Of a DNA stretch of 64,000 nucleotides, positions 17,678-27,475 are shown piece by piece (the stretch's first letter is position 1; each line of letters begins with the position of its first letter). The DNA is from Pseudomonadota bacterium (GTDB taxonomy: Bacteria; Desulfobacterota; Desulfobulbia; Desulfobulbales; Desulfocapsaceae): contig JAHIUA010000021.1 of NCBI GenBank assembly GCA_018817385.1, positions 1 to 64,000 on the forward strand, read 5' to 3'. The notes under the pieces are model-generated. The model searched no databases. It had not been told where the DNA came from and saw only the letters and a list, made by a program, of their open reading frames with translations. The position numbers and the translations under genes were made by a program.

Positions 17678-20600
17678 GCTGTTCGACGCTGCGGCGCATC
17701 CCCTGCGGCGGGGGGTGAATGTGGTCGAGGCTAGTGCCGGTACAGGGAAGACCTTTGCCATTGCCATGCTCGTGGTACGTTTTGTAGCGGAGTTTGGTGT
17801 CCCTGTGGAAGAGCTGCTGGTGGTCAGTTATACCCGAGCTGCCACCGAGGAATTGCGGACCAGGATTCGTAACCGGTTAGTCCAAGGCCGTGATTTTTTA
17901 CGCGGTGGAGAAGACGAAACGAAAGATGAGGTCCTGTCGCGAATGTTGCAACAGCTTCCAGACAAGCGCCTGGCCCTGGAGCGTCTTGAGTTGGCCCTCC
18001 TCGATATGGACCGGGCTGCGGTCTTTACTATTCACGGCTTCTGTCAGCGAATGCTTCAGGAACAGGCCCTGGAGAGCGGCCAGCTTTTTGATATGGAGCT
18101 GACTGCTGACATCGGCCAGGTCAAGGAAGAGCTTGTCGATGATTACTGGCGTTGCCGACTCTATGAGCTGCAGCCTTTTCACTGCTCCCTCTTTCTCAGC
18201 CATTTTGCGACCCCGGAGGCCTTGTATCAGAGTGTCCGTGATGTGGGACCAGAGGATAGTATCGCGCCGGCGGACAGGATCAGTCCTGAGCAGGCATTGG
18301 CGGAGGTAGATGCGGCCCTTGCTGTCTTAGTCAGGTGGTGGCAGGGGGCAGCTTCTTCTCTTGAACACTGTTTTCAAGAGGCTCTCGGTCAGGGCATGTT
18401 CAAGAAGGACTTTGCCCAGGAATTTGCTTCCTGGTGGCGGCAGTGTGCTGCTTTTTTTGCTGGAGAAACTATGCACCTGCCACCTGGTCTTGCAAACCTC
18501 GGTCTGGCTGGACTGCTGGGGGAGCTGCACGGCAATAAACTACGGGGCGAGGCCAAAAAACTGGCCTTCCTCCAAGGGTGGCCCCTGGCCCAGGAAAGTG
18601 TTGAGCGTTTCCTGGCCAGCTGTGGGCGTGCAGTTCTTGCCCTCCGTATTGGCCTGGCTCAGGAGCTGCAGAGTGGGCTCAGGGAGCGGTTGCACAAACA
18701 GGGACGGTTCTCCTTTGATGATCTCGTTATTCTTCTGGCTCAGGCACTGGAGAGAGAAGAGGGACAGGAATTGAGGTCTCTGTTGGCAGCTCGTTTTCAG
18801 GTGGCCCTCATCGACGAATTCCAGGATACGGATTCTGCCCAGTATCGTATATTTTCCAGGTTGTTCGGGGCAGGCAAACACTTCCTCTACCTTATCGGAG
18901 ATCCGAAACAGGCCATCTATAAGTTTCGAGGGGCCGATATCTATGCCTATTTTCAGGCCCGTCAGTCAGCAGATCATACCCTTGGCCTGGGCAGGAATTA
19001 CCGTTCCAGTCCCTTGCTGGTCCAGGCAGTCAATACCCTGTTTATGCAGAAAGAGGACTCCTTTGTTGCCAAACAGCTTCCCTACCATGCGGTCTCTGCG
19101 GCCAAGTCTGCTGAGAGTTGGAGATTGTGGGAGGGGGAGAAAGCGCAGGCGGCCATGGTCTACTGCAGCCTCCAGCCTCCAGAAGAGAATGGAGGCAAGG
19201 CCTGGAGCTCAGGGCGTTGCCAGCAGCGCATCCAGGCCTATGTGGTGGCAGAGATACGAGAACTGCTCCGAGGTGGCTCGCTGGTGGTGCCCGTCAATGA
19301 TTCCTTAAGCAGGAGGCGGGTAACCGCCGGGGACATTGCGGTGCTGGTCCGCACGAACAGTCAGGCAGAGGCCTTTCAGGAGATCCTGGCTCTGGCCAAT
19401 ATCCCGGCAGTGATGTCGAGCCGGAAAACAGTGTTTGCCACAAAAGAGTGCCGGGAGCTGATGCTGGTGAGTAGGGCCGTGGCTGCACCCTCTGATATCG
19501 GACTGTTGCGTACGGCCATGAGTTGCAACTGGTTTGGCATGGGTGGACCTGAGCTTTATGCACAGGTACAGGATGAGAAGAGCATGGAGGCGTGGATGGG
19601 CCGTTTTCACGACTACCACAGTCTCTGGCAGGAAAAGGGTTTTCTGACCATGATGAACAGTCTCTTTGTCCGGGAGTCTGTTTTGCAAACCCTTGCCGGT
19701 TGTTCCCTGGCGGAACGGCGGATCAGTAATCTCATGCACCTTGTCGAACTGGTCCAGGAGGCGGAAAGCCGCGACAACTTTGCCATCTCCCATACCCTCC
19801 AATATCTGGCGTCCATGATGGAAGGGGAGGAGCGTTCGGAGCACGCTGAGCTGCGTCTGGAGAGCGATGAGCTGGCGGTCAAGGTGGTGACCATGCATGC
19901 GGTGAAGGGACTGGAGTATCCCATCGTGTTCTGCCCCTATCTCTGGTATCGCTCGGCACGCCTGCAAAAAGAAGCAAACTGTCTCAGTTATCACGATGAT
20001 CAGGGGCAAGTGGTCACGGATCTGGGCTCGCTTCAATTTCTGGAAAAACGAGAGGAGGCCCTGAAAGAAGAGCTTGCCGAAGAGGTTCGGTTGCTTTACG
20101 TGGCGCTGACCCGGGCTGCCTGCCGCTGCTATGTCTTCTGGGCCGATGTGGCAAAGGCACGATTTACGGCATCCTCAAGGGAGTCGGCCCTCTCCTGGGT
20201 CCTGTCCCTGGCCGCCTGTGCGGATATAGGGGGACAGACAGAGCGGATTGCAGAGATCTGTGCCAAAGAGGCTGCCGAGTTGAGACTCCTGCCAGACCAT
20301 GCTTCCCAAGAGGTATGGATGGAGACGGAGACCTCCGCGGCCGCATCCTTCGGCTGCCGGACCTTTTCCCGCTCATCTCTGCCCGGAGAGTGGCTGCTGA
20401 CCAGTTATTCCGCCCTGGCCGGACAGGGACATAGCGGGGCTGCAGGGTCTGGGGCCCAGGTGCTGATGCCGGAGACAGAAGAGTCGCCGCCCATTGTTGA
20501 GCTGCCCCTGGGGGCCGGGCTTGGCAATGTGGTGCATGGGCTCCTGGAAGAACTCCCCTTTTCCCGTCTGGCTGCAGGAGGGGGGTATGAGGAGGAGGTT

Positions 20601-21203
20601 GTTGCCCAGTGCCGACGCTACGGGGTTACGGCCGATACGGAACAGCTCATGCGCCTCCTCCAGGCCGTAACGTCTGCTCCGCTTGCTCATGCGGCTGGGC
20701 AAGGCTCTTTCTCTCTGGCTGAGCTTGAAGAAAAGGATGTCCTCAAAGAGATGCCATTCTACTTCCATCTCCGCGCCGGGTCCACTGCCCGGATCAATGA
20801 ACTGCTTGCTTTTTCAGAGGTGGTGCAGCCCATACAGGAGCGAAGCTTACAGGGCTATCTCACAGGGTTTGTCGACCTGATCTGTCGTGTTGACGCCAAA
20901 TATTACATCATGGATTATAAGACCAACTATCTCGGTGATCGTTTCCTCGATTATAGTGGTGACAATCTTGTGGCCGCCATGCGTGATCATAATTATGGCC
21001 TCCAGTACTGGATTTACACCCTGGTTCTCCACCGTTTCCTGGGCAACACCCTGGCCACATATGAGTATGAGCGGGATTTTGGCGGGGTCTTCTACCTTTT
21101 TGCCAGGGGAATGGATCCCGGCCAGCCGGGGAATGGTCTCTATTATGACAGGCCGCAATTTACAGTGTTGGATGCACTGCATACCAGTTTGGGGGCAGGG
21201 TGA
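17661..21203 (+). CDS. recB: Exodeoxyribonuclease V subunit beta (RecB)
   Basis: The 1180-residue protein is the 3'-5' SF1A helicase and nuclease subunit. Walker A is EASAGTGKT (about residues 24-32), motif II is LIDEFQDTD, a GDPKQAIYKFRGAD motif III-like block follows, and VRLLYVALTRA is motif VI. The C-terminal nuclease domain shows GFVDLI and DYKTN with the catalytic Asp-Asp-Lys set. The ATG at 17661 lies inside recC and gives MSRKFELFDAAAHPLRRG, like the E. coli start. It ends in a TGATG overlap with recD. Confidence 0.95.
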   Translation: MSRKFELFDAAAHPLRRGVNVVEASAGTGKTFAIAMLVVRFVAEFGVPVEELLVVSYTRAATEELRTRIRNRLVQGRDFLRGGEDETKDEVLSRMLQQLPDKRLALERLELALLDMDRAAVFTIHGFCQRMLQEQALESGQLFDMELTADIGQVKEELVDDYWRCRLYELQPFHCSLFLSHFATPEALYQSVRDVGPEDSIAPADRISPEQALAEVDAALAVLVRWWQGAASSLEHCFQEALGQGMFKKDFAQEFASWWRQCAAFFAGETMHLPPGLANLGLAGLLGELHGNKLRGEAKKLAFLQGWPLAQESVERFLASCGRAVLALRIGLAQELQSGLRERLHKQGRFSFDDLVILLAQALEREEGQELRSLLAARFQVALIDEFQDTDSAQYRIFSRLFGAGKHFLYLIGDPKQAIYKFRGADIYAYFQARQSADHTLGLGRNYRSSPLLVQAVNTLFMQKEDSFVAKQLPYHAVSAAKSAESWRLWEGEKAQAAMVYCSLQPPEENGGKAWSSGRCQQRIQAYVVAEIRELLRGGSLVVPVNDSLSRRRVTAGDIAVLVRTNSQAEAFQEILALANIPAVMSSRKTVFATKECRELMLVSRAVAAPSDIGLLRTAMSCNWFGMGGPELYAQVQDEKSMEAWMGRFHDYHSLWQEKGFLTMMNSLFVRESVLQTLAGCSLAERRISNLMHLVELVQEAESRDNFAISHTLQYLASMMEGEERSEHAELRLESDELAVKVVTMHAVKGLEYPIVFCPYLWYRSARLQKEANCLSYHDDQGQVVTDLGSLQFLEKREEALKEELAEEVRLLYVALTRAACRCYVFWADVAKARFTASSRESALSWVLSLAACADIGGQTERIAEICAKEAAELRLLPDHASQEVWMETETSAAASFGCRTFSRSSLPGEWLLTSYSALAGQGHSGAAGSGAQVLMPETEESPPIVELPLGAGLGNVVHGLLEELPFSRLAAGGGYEEEVVAQCRRYGVTADTEQLMRLLQAVTSAPLAHAAGQGSFSLAELEEKDVLKEMPFYFHLRAGSTARINELLAFSEVVQPIQERSLQGYLTGFVDLICRVDAKYYIMDYKTNYLGDRFLDYSGDNLVAAMRDHNYGLQYWIYTLVLHRFLGNTLATYEYERDFGGVFYLFARGMDPGQPGNGLYYDRPQFTVLDALHTSLGAG

Positions 21204-22834
21204 TGGAAGAGCAGAAACTACGTCTCCTGGACAGCCAGTTTGCAAAGTTCCTGGCCAGGCGCTCAGCCCTCTCCGGAAGTGCTCGGGAGCAGTTTGCCGC
21301 CTTGATCTGTAAACTCTCCATGAGCCTGGCGGCAGGAGACAGCTGTCTGCCCCTGACAGGAACGGAGGAGGCACTGGTGGGACGCTCGGGACTGGCAGGA
21401 ACAGGGGCAAATCCTTTGATTCTCTGGCAGAATCGTCTCTACCTGGAGAAAATCTTTGCCTATGAGAGCCGCCTGGCCGAAAATATCAAGCGCCTGGTCG
21501 CCAATGCAAGTCCCCTGCTCATGGATGTCACCCTGCTCAAGACCCTGTTTGGAGAAGATGCGGCTGGAGAGGTTGACTGGCAGCGGATTTCTGCGGAACG
21601 GGCCCTGGAACAGAATTTTCTTATTATTTGCGGCGGTCCGGGAACAGGAAAGACCTCCACTGTGGTCAAAATCCTGGCCCTGCTGTTGTCCGTCAGGGGA
21701 CCTGGGTTGCGGATCGGTCTGGCTGCTCCCACGGGGAAGGCGGCCATGCGCCTGCAGGAGTCCATTGCTGACAGTATACATCATCTGGCGCTCTCCGATC
21801 CGGTCAGAGCACGTATTCCCACTCAGGCCCATACCCTGCACCGCCTCCTTGGCGTTCGTCGTCTTTCCCCTTTCTTTTTTCATCATGCCCAAAACCCCCT
21901 TCCCTATGATGTGGTGGTGGTTGATGAGGCCTCCATGGTGGATCTGGCCCTGATGAGCAAGCTTGTGGCGGCCCTGCGTCCGGAAAGCCGTCTCATCCTC
22001 CTTGGCGACAGGAACCAGCTGGCCTCAGTGGAGTCAGGGGCCGTGTTGGCCGATCTGATTGCTGCCCTTCCCGAAAACACGGTGGAGCTGCAAAAGAGTT
22101 ATCGTTTTGATGGGGGAATAAAAGGTTTTGCCGAGGCCATTAATGGAGGAGACAGCTCCCGTGCCTGGCAGATCATGGCCGGGCAGGAGCCGGAGAATGT
22201 CTCTCTCTTGGAGGAAGAGGTGGCGGACTACGGGGGAGAAAAATACTGCCGGTACATGGAGGCGGTTCGTCAGGCCAGGACTGTGGAAGAGTATGGGCAG
22301 TTGTTTTCCTTCCTCCATTCCTTTAAAATCCTCTGTGCCCTGCGCAACGGCCCGGCAGGGGTGACTGGTATCAATGCACAGGTGGAACGCTTTTTGAGCG
22401 CCAGGGGCTATGACTGTTTTGCTTCAGCCTGGTACCGCGGACGACCTGTGATGGTCACCAGAAATGATTATGCGCTTGATCTCTATAACGGTGATATCGG
22501 CATCTGTCTGCCGGATCCGGAGCGGCCTGAGACCATGAAGGTCTGGTTCGAACGGCCCGACGCCACCCTCCAGGGATTGTTGCCGGGACGACTGAGCAGT
22601 TGTGAGACCGTCTATGCCCTCACCATTCACAAGAGCCAGGGGACCGAGATCGATGAAGTCCTGGTGGTCTTGCCCGAGCATGATTCTGTTCTGATCACCC
22701 GTGAGCTTCTCTACACAGCCGTCACCCGAGCAGCCAAGCGCGTCCGCCTGCGAGGAAAACGGGCTGTCTTTGATACTGCTGTGAGTAGGAAAATCGAACG
22801 ATTCAGTGGTTTGGCTCTTCGCCTTAGAGAGTGA
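21203..22834 (+). CDS. recD: Exodeoxyribonuclease V subunit alpha (RecD)
   Basis: The 543-residue 5'-3' SF1B helicase subunit shows Walker A ICGGPGTGKTSTV (about 145-157), motif II VVVDEASMVD, the GDRNQLASVESG motif III, and the C-terminal TIHKSQGTE and YTAVTRA motifs V and VI. The ATG overlaps the recB stop by one base. A GTG one codon earlier is less likely. This third gene completes recCBD in the order C-B-D. It is followed immediately by a strong hairpin. Confidence 0.95.
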   Translation: MEEQKLRLLDSQFAKFLARRSALSGSAREQFAALICKLSMSLAAGDSCLPLTGTEEALVGRSGLAGTGANPLILWQNRLYLEKIFAYESRLAENIKRLVANASPLLMDVTLLKTLFGEDAAGEVDWQRISAERALEQNFLIICGGPGTGKTSTVVKILALLLSVRGPGLRIGLAAPTGKAAMRLQESIADSIHHLALSDPVRARIPTQAHTLHRLLGVRRLSPFFFHHAQNPLPYDVVVVDEASMVDLALMSKLVAALRPESRLILLGDRNQLASVESGAVLADLIAALPENTVELQKSYRFDGGIKGFAEAINGGDSSRAWQIMAGQEPENVSLLEEEVADYGGEKYCRYMEAVRQARTVEEYGQLFSFLHSFKILCALRNGPAGVTGINAQVERFLSARGYDCFASAWYRGRPVMVTRNDYALDLYNGDIGICLPDPERPETMKVWFERPDATLQGLLPGRLSSCETVYALTIHKSQGTEIDEVLVVLPEHDSVLITRELLYTAVTRAAKRVRLRGKRAVFDTAVSRKIERFSGLALRLRE

Positions 22835-22873
22835 GTTGTCTGCCGCTGCTACTGGTGCAGCGGCAGACAACTC
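22833..22873. terminator. Strong bidirectional hairpin after recD
   Basis: A perfect 17-bp stem (22833-22849 with 22857-22873) and a 7-nt loop start at the recD stop codon. The T-tract is weak. It lies between convergent recD and the cytochrome gene and probably ends transcripts from both. Confidence 0.8.
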
Positions 22874-22909
22874 TTGAGGAGTACAGAGGGGTTTCTGACT
22901 GCTGGCGGA

Positions 22910-24511
22910 TCAGGGCATTCGTAACCCCCTTTCCGGTCTGCTGAAGCCATGGCACCAGGAACAGTCATATCTTTTGTCATTGACATGTTTATTGTGGATC
23001 TCCAGGTAATTCATGCCTGACTCCTGGCCATGACACTGGCTGCAGATTACCTGGCTGCTATTCTTGAGACCATAGCCCAGAGAGTTCAGATCCATCCTGG
23101 CGGTGTTGTCGTGACAGGCGGTACAGCTCAGGGCCTGGGAGGCTGGAGGCACTTCGTGGGTGATGAGTTGCATGGTATCGGTTTCCACCCATTCATAGAG
23201 ATTCGTTGCCGGATACCCCATGTTCACCAGGCCGGAACGGACGGCAGCAAGGGGATCACCGCCACTGAAATAGACGCTGGTATCCAGGGCTATGAGCTGA
23301 TTTGTATTGCTGGCCAGAGGTTGCAGGGCTGTCTTGTACTTAAAGGGGTACAATTTTGCGTTCTGGTCATTGACACTGCCCTGCGGTCTGGAAGTCGGGA
23401 TCCTCCCGGTCAGGGGATCGATTTGGGCCTGGTCAAAGAGGAGATAGCTTGAACTGAACCCGTTCCACCAGCCATAGCGTGGGGTCAGGTTGCCGGCCAT
23501 GGTCGGGGTCGGGTGAACAGCACCGCTGGAGGTGAGGTGCGGTTTGAGCCAATCCCTGTGGACCTCGGTCTTTTCATCGGCAACCGTATCTCCTGCATTC
23601 TTGGCAAATGTTGGAATGTGGCAGGTCTGACAGGCAACTCTCGCCAGGTGCCGATTAATCGTCTGATTACTATGATTTCCTGTGCCCTGACCCTCTTCAT
23701 GGCAGCTACTGCATTCCATGACCACATCCAGGTCGGTGGGTCGCAGGTCTGATCCCCTTCCTGCCATCCTGTGTTGTTCGGTGGTATGGCATGCTTGACA
23801 GGAGAGATCAGCTCCACTTGTTGCCATGTGGACATCAAAGTTTTTGTCCTGGGTATTGACATGGGCCATGGCCATGTCGCCCCGTTTGTAATTGTCGCCA
23901 CCACCACCCTTAGCATGGCAGGGGAGGCAGGTCGCTCGGGTCGGCAGATGAACAGTCCTGGCCGCCTGAACCATGCTGATGCTCATGTTGGCCACATCCG
24001 CTACGAACACGTCATCTACTTTTTTACGCTTATACTCCTGCTGGTGGCAGATCAGGCAGTCGATGTTTGCTAACTGACTGGCAGTCTCCGTTGTTTCCGG
24101 TCGCAGGCCGAGACCGACATGACAGGCACCGCAACCGTTCCAGTTTCCAGTGGTATTGATACAGTAGGAATTGACTCCCAGGTCAAGTTTTCCCTGGAGG
24201 TTTGGACCGTTGGTCATATAAGGGGTCTCGCCCAGCCACTGGTAATGACTGGAGGAAAAGACCTGTTTGGCCTCTTCCAGGTGGCAGGATAAGCAGGTCT
24301 CCGTTCCCTTCCATTGGGTAATGGTTCCGTGAATGTTGTCTCCGGAGGCCGGGGGGAGAGGAACGACGGCATGGCTTTTCTTGAGGATGGCAGGGAGCGC
24401 CATGAAGAGAATATTAGGGGTTGCTGCCTCGGCAAGGGCAGGCGTGAAGGTCAGGAAGAGCAAAAAGAAAAGATACAGGACCGAATAGGGCCGTTTGGAT
24501 ACGTACTGCAT
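22910..24511 (-). CDS. Ten-haem OTR-family (tetrathionate reductase-like) cytochrome c
   Basis: The 533-residue exported protein has a signal peptide (about 1-29) and ten CXXCH haem motifs (CLSCH, CGACH, CLICH, CLPCH, CQACH, CSSCH, CQTCH, CTACH, CSQCH, CSWCH). Conserved blocks such as GNWNGCGACHVGLG, LPTRATCLPCHAKGGGGD and FDVHMATSGADLSCQACH match the octahaem tetrathionate reductase (OTR) family, whose members reduce tetrathionate, nitrite or hydroxylamine in vitro. Two haem sites more than the eight of Shewanella OTR are visible. The ATG at 24511 follows AAAGGAGAAACAC. It is divergent from a cytochrome-binding protein fusion. The physiological substrate is unknown; periplasmic electron transfer in sulfur or nitrogen metabolism is the reasonable guess. 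Confidence 0.88.
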   Translation of the reverse strand: MQYVSKRPYSVLYLFFLLFLTFTPALAEAATPNILFMALPAILKKSHAVVPLPPASGDNIHGTITQWKGTETCLSCHLEEAKQVFSSSHYQWLGETPYMTNGPNLQGKLDLGVNSYCINTTGNWNGCGACHVGLGLRPETTETASQLANIDCLICHQQEYKRKKVDDVFVADVANMSISMVQAARTVHLPTRATCLPCHAKGGGGDNYKRGDMAMAHVNTQDKNFDVHMATSGADLSCQACHTTEQHRMAGRGSDLRPTDLDVVMECSSCHEEGQGTGNHSNQTINRHLARVACQTCHIPTFAKNAGDTVADEKTEVHRDWLKPHLTSSGAVHPTPTMAGNLTPRYGWWNGFSSSYLLFDQAQIDPLTGRIPTSRPQGSVNDQNAKLYPFKYKTALQPLASNTNQLIALDTSVYFSGGDPLAAVRSGLVNMGYPATNLYEWVETDTMQLITHEVPPASQALSCTACHDNTARMDLNSLGYGLKNSSQVICSQCHGQESGMNYLEIHNKHVNDKRYDCSWCHGFSRPERGLRMP

Positions 24512-24803
24512 GTGTTTCTCCTTTGAGGACTAGATGTTGTTAGGTGCCACAATAGTACAAGTACCACATCGTGGTGAAGAAAACAAGGGTGGGACTGCCA
24601 TAAAAAACACTGTCCCTGGCTGGAAATTGGTGAGGCGACCGGTATCTTATAGAAAGAAATACCTTTATTCTTTGCTGCCTTGGTCTTTTGTGGTACTCTT
24701 TTTTTTGAGCTTGAGAGAAAAGAGTGGCGCGGTCTATTTTTTAGAGACAGAATCTTTGCAGCAGGAAATCAGGAGAATCGTGCAAGAAAACAGAGGTATT
24801 ACC

Positions 24804-26471
24804 GTGGCGGGGGGATGGTCTGCCTGTAATGGCTGGCTTACATCTCTCTTTCTCATCGTTTTGCTGTCCTTTGCCGGGGTTTGCCAGGGGAAGGAGGTTG
24901 TTCAGGACAAGGAAGAGGTCTCAGGAGAAGAACTGATCGCCTTAGGGCGCCAGATCTATCGCCAGGGAATCCTGGCTGACGGGGAACCCGTAGAGGCCTA
25001 TGTTATGGGGGATGTCAAGGTCCTGGGTACCCAGTTTACCTGCCTTAATTGTCATGGGAGAAGTGGTCTGGGCGGGGCCGAGGGGAAAACCTATACCCTG
25101 GCAGTCAATCCGGCGGCACTCTTCAGTCCGAGAGAGAGCGTTTATCTGCAGCGATCTGCCTATGACGAGGGAACCCTGGAAGTTGCCATTCGTCAGGGAG
25201 AGACACCGGAAGGAACGGCCCTGTCAACGGCAATGCCTGTCTATCATCTCGCGGACAGGGAGATGGCCGCCCTGATTGCCTATCTGAAGACATTGTCCAA
25301 TGAATTCTCACCCGGCCTGACAGAAGAGGAACTCCATATTGCCACCGTTATCAGTGACCAGGTGGACCCCATGGCTGAACATGCAATGCTGGCTGTCATG
25401 GAAGGGTATTTTAAGGATAAAAATGCTCGAACTCGTAATGAAAGGAAACGGGTTGACCATGGCCCCTTTTACCAGCATTACCGGCTCAAGGCCTATCGTC
25501 AGTGGGTCCTCCATGTCTGGGAGTTACATGGACCTCCTGAAACCTGGACAGCCCAGCTTGAAGAATATTATAATCAGCAACCGGTATTTGCCATGGTGGC
25601 CGGCCTGGTCCAGGGGGCCTGGGAACCTATCCATGCATTTTGTGAAAAAAATGAGATTCCGAATGTTCTTCCCAATACGGATTGGCCCGGTGGTATCGGA
25701 ACGGATGATTTTTATACACTCTATTTTTCCGAAGGGCTGCATCTTGAGTCGCGGGTGATTGCCGCAGATCTTGTTGCACTGCAGCGGTCTGGTCGTGTCC
25801 TCCAGGTCTATCGTCCTGGAGAGAAAGGGGCATTTGGGGCCAGTTCTTTCAGGGAGACGGTGGCCCGGATTGAAGGGATGGCCGTGAGTGATTGGGCTCT
25901 GGAGAGAGGAGCACGCTTGAATCGGGCGGAACTTCTGAACTGGGTCAAGGAGGCCAAGGCAGAGACAGTTATCCTCTGGTTGTCTGCAGAGGAACTGGCA
26001 GGGGTGAGCCTTGCCGGGACGGAACAAATGATTGCAGGCCCGGTCTATCTGTCTTCCTCGATGCTGGGAGGTGTTTTAACCCCTGTCCCGTTGATAGAGG
26101 GAAAACGGGTGAAGCTTGTCCATCCCTTTGTCTTGCCCAAGAACCAGGAAGCGGTGTTTGGACGGGTGCGGGTCTGGCTCGAAAGCAGGAATATCCCACT
26201 CAACGACCACAGGATACTGGGACAGACCTACTATGCGTGCATGATGCTGGGGGAAGGATTGATGCATATAAGGAGGCATTTTTATCGGGATTACCTCATG
26301 GATGCCCTGGATCATAGCAATGCCAAAGCCATCTATTCCGTCAATTATCCCCGCTTGAGTTACGGGCCTGGACAGAGATACCTGGCCAAGGGGGCATTCA
26401 TCATAGAAGAGACCGCACCTGAAATGAAAAAATCACCTGCATCAGCAACCTGGATAGTCCCCTACCTGTAG
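24804..26471 (+). CDS. Cytochrome c / periplasmic-binding-protein fusion
   Basis: With the GTG at 24804 (AGAGG seven bases upstream) the 555-residue product begins MAGGWSACNG, followed by a clean signal peptide ending GVCQG. An upstream ATG at 24534 is in frame but would leave only 22 bases between it and the divergent cytochrome start, so I prefer 24804. One mono-haem cytochrome c domain has CLNCH near residue 77 and a downstream Met (AMPVYHLADREM). The rest (about 170-550) is a type I periplasmic-binding fold like ABC transporter receptors (HGPFYQHYRLKAYRQWV, NEIPNVLPN). It may couple ligand sensing or substrate capture to electron flow, perhaps with the OTR-like cytochrome. Confidence 0.75.
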   Translation: MAGGWSACNGWLTSLFLIVLLSFAGVCQGKEVVQDKEEVSGEELIALGRQIYRQGILADGEPVEAYVMGDVKVLGTQFTCLNCHGRSGLGGAEGKTYTLAVNPAALFSPRESVYLQRSAYDEGTLEVAIRQGETPEGTALSTAMPVYHLADREMAALIAYLKTLSNEFSPGLTEEELHIATVISDQVDPMAEHAMLAVMEGYFKDKNARTRNERKRVDHGPFYQHYRLKAYRQWVLHVWELHGPPETWTAQLEEYYNQQPVFAMVAGLVQGAWEPIHAFCEKNEIPNVLPNTDWPGGIGTDDFYTLYFSEGLHLESRVIAADLVALQRSGRVLQVYRPGEKGAFGASSFRETVARIEGMAVSDWALERGARLNRAELLNWVKEAKAETVILWLSAEELAGVSLAGTEQMIAGPVYLSSSMLGGVLTPVPLIEGKRVKLVHPFVLPKNQEAVFGRVRVWLESRNIPLNDHRILGQTYYACMMLGEGLMHIRRHFYRDYLMDALDHSNAKAIYSVNYPRLSYGPGQRYLAKGAFIIEETAPEMKKSPASATWIVPYL

Positions 26472-26796
26472 GAAAAAGTGTCTATCCAGTGTGGGCATGC
26501 TGTCCTTGTCCTTCCCTGCCATTGACGCCACAGGTCTTGGCCGGATCGCTGACAGTTACATGAATATTGTGCATGCTCAAAGAGCATTTCGGTCATTGGT
26601 GTTTTGGCTGAGATGTCACATTGTAATTAAAATAGGAGGGGCACATCCCTTCATTCGAGATCATGCAGGGACCAATGGGGTTCTGGGTCGTGAGCTCTAT
26701 CTCTTCAGGAAGCTGCTCCAGAATGCCCTGTTGCAGCATGGTGCGGTGTTGTATTCCACAGGAAAACATTAATCGCAGGGGTCTCGATCAACGATA
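26472..26796. other. Intergenic region without a supported gene
   Basis: A 93-codon plus-strand frame (26491-26772) and a 58-codon minus-strand frame (MFSCGIQHRTMLQQGILEQL, from 26771) overlap. Neither has a recognisable domain or a good ribosome-binding site. I call neither. Confidence 0.35.
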
Positions 26797-26913
26797 TCAT
26801 GTAGCTCTTTGAGTAGCTTTTGCTGACAATTCTCGGCAGATGTCATTGTACCATTTGCCATCATACTTCCATGTAATCCAGGTGGAAATTGAATCCTTTC
26901 CACCTGGAGACAT
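26797..26913 (-). CDS. Possible 38-residue small protein
   Basis: Just downstream of the zinc-ribbon-like gene a short ATG frame encodes a W/Y/K-rich peptide (begins MSPGGKDSISTWITWKYDGK; ends SAKATQRAT). Composition is protein-like, with WKYDGKWYNDIC in the middle. The Shine-Dalgarno candidate AAAAGAG abuts the ATG, and a hairpin lies inside the frame, which argues against translation. It could be the tail of a degraded gene. Confidence 0.2.
   Translation of the reverse strand: MSPGGKDSISTWITWKYDGKWYNDICRELSAKATQRAT
26878..26907 (-). terminator. Hairpin after the zinc-ribbon-like gene
   Basis: A perfect 11-bp inverted repeat (CCAGGTGGAAA and TTTCCACCTGG) with an 8-nt loop lies 18 bases beyond the stop of the gene at 26925. 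No clear T-tract follows on the minus strand. Confidence 0.5.
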
Positions 26914-26924
26914 CTCTTTTGTTT

Positions 26925-27173
26925 TCAATTTTCTTTAAGGGCTTCAGCCTCAGTTTTCATTGCCTTATAGCTTTCAGATTCGGTGATTTTCTTTTCTTCT
27001 ATTTTCTCAATTTCGGTACGAGTCAGGTGAAATTGACCACAAGCCGGACAGGTCCCATCAAATTCATCTCCCACGGCCCTGGCCTTGAGCTCGTCAACGG
27101 TCATGTGATCCAGTTTGCCACATGCGCCACTGGGATTCTCTGCCCGTACCTGAGATCTTTTTTTATCAGTCAT
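26925..27173 (-). CDS. Small zinc-ribbon-like hypothetical protein
   Basis: An 82-residue basic/acidic protein with a GACGKLDH segment, then a TCPACGQFHLT knuckle, followed by a charged C-terminal helix rich in E and K. Two Cys-containing clusters suggest a one-zinc fold. The ATG at 27173 is preceded by AGGAGG at six bases; an upstream in-frame start at 27206 would place the Shine-Dalgarno sequence inside the gene. No family is recognised. It is transcribed in the same direction as the hydrogenase cluster but lies beyond its end and beyond a repeat. Confidence 0.6.
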   Translation of the reverse strand: MTDKKRSQVRAENPSGACGKLDHMTVDELKARAVGDEFDGTCPACGQFHLTRTEIEKIEEKKITESESYKAMKTEAEALKEN

Positions 27174-27355
27174 AAAAGCCCTCCTGTGTTGATACTGGTT
27201 TTTCAAATTGGTGGAAAAAAGAGTAAGCGAAACAGATTCTGTTATTCAGAAATGCAATGAAAAGTGGCAGGAAGGAGCGTTCACTTTCCCGTCACTTTTC
27301 ATTTTCATGGTTTGGCACTGAGGAGATATTCCGATCCTTCTCACCACTCTTGCCA

Positions 27356-27459
27356 GGAGCCTGTCTGAGAATGGCATTTTTCCAAAACGCTTCGTTGTTT
27401 TAAAAAATAATGCTCGCCATACAAACCAGTTGGCTGTGCCTCTTTTCGGACAAGCTTCC
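27356..27459. repeat. MITE-like inverted-repeat element, family 1, copy B
   Basis: A 104-bp element with ends GGAGCCTGTCTGAGAATGG and CGGACAAGCTTCC. Its interior (CAAAACGCTTCGTTGTTTTA, then ATAATGCTCGCCATA) matches copy C at 60003-60141 read in reverse, and more loosely copy A at 799-935. It begins 17 bases beyond the read-through stop of mvhA and may act as its transcript end. Confidence 0.65.
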
Positions 27460-27475
27460 AGGTACTACCATGTCT

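Noticed and set aside
24534-24803. Longer N-terminus of the cytochrome-receptor fusion
   Set aside because: It would leave 22 bases for two divergent promoters and place the signal peptide over 90 residues from the start.
26491-26772. 93-codon plus-strand frame after the cytochrome fusion gene
   Set aside because: No motif and no good ribosome-binding site, and an overlapping minus-strand frame is equally plausible.
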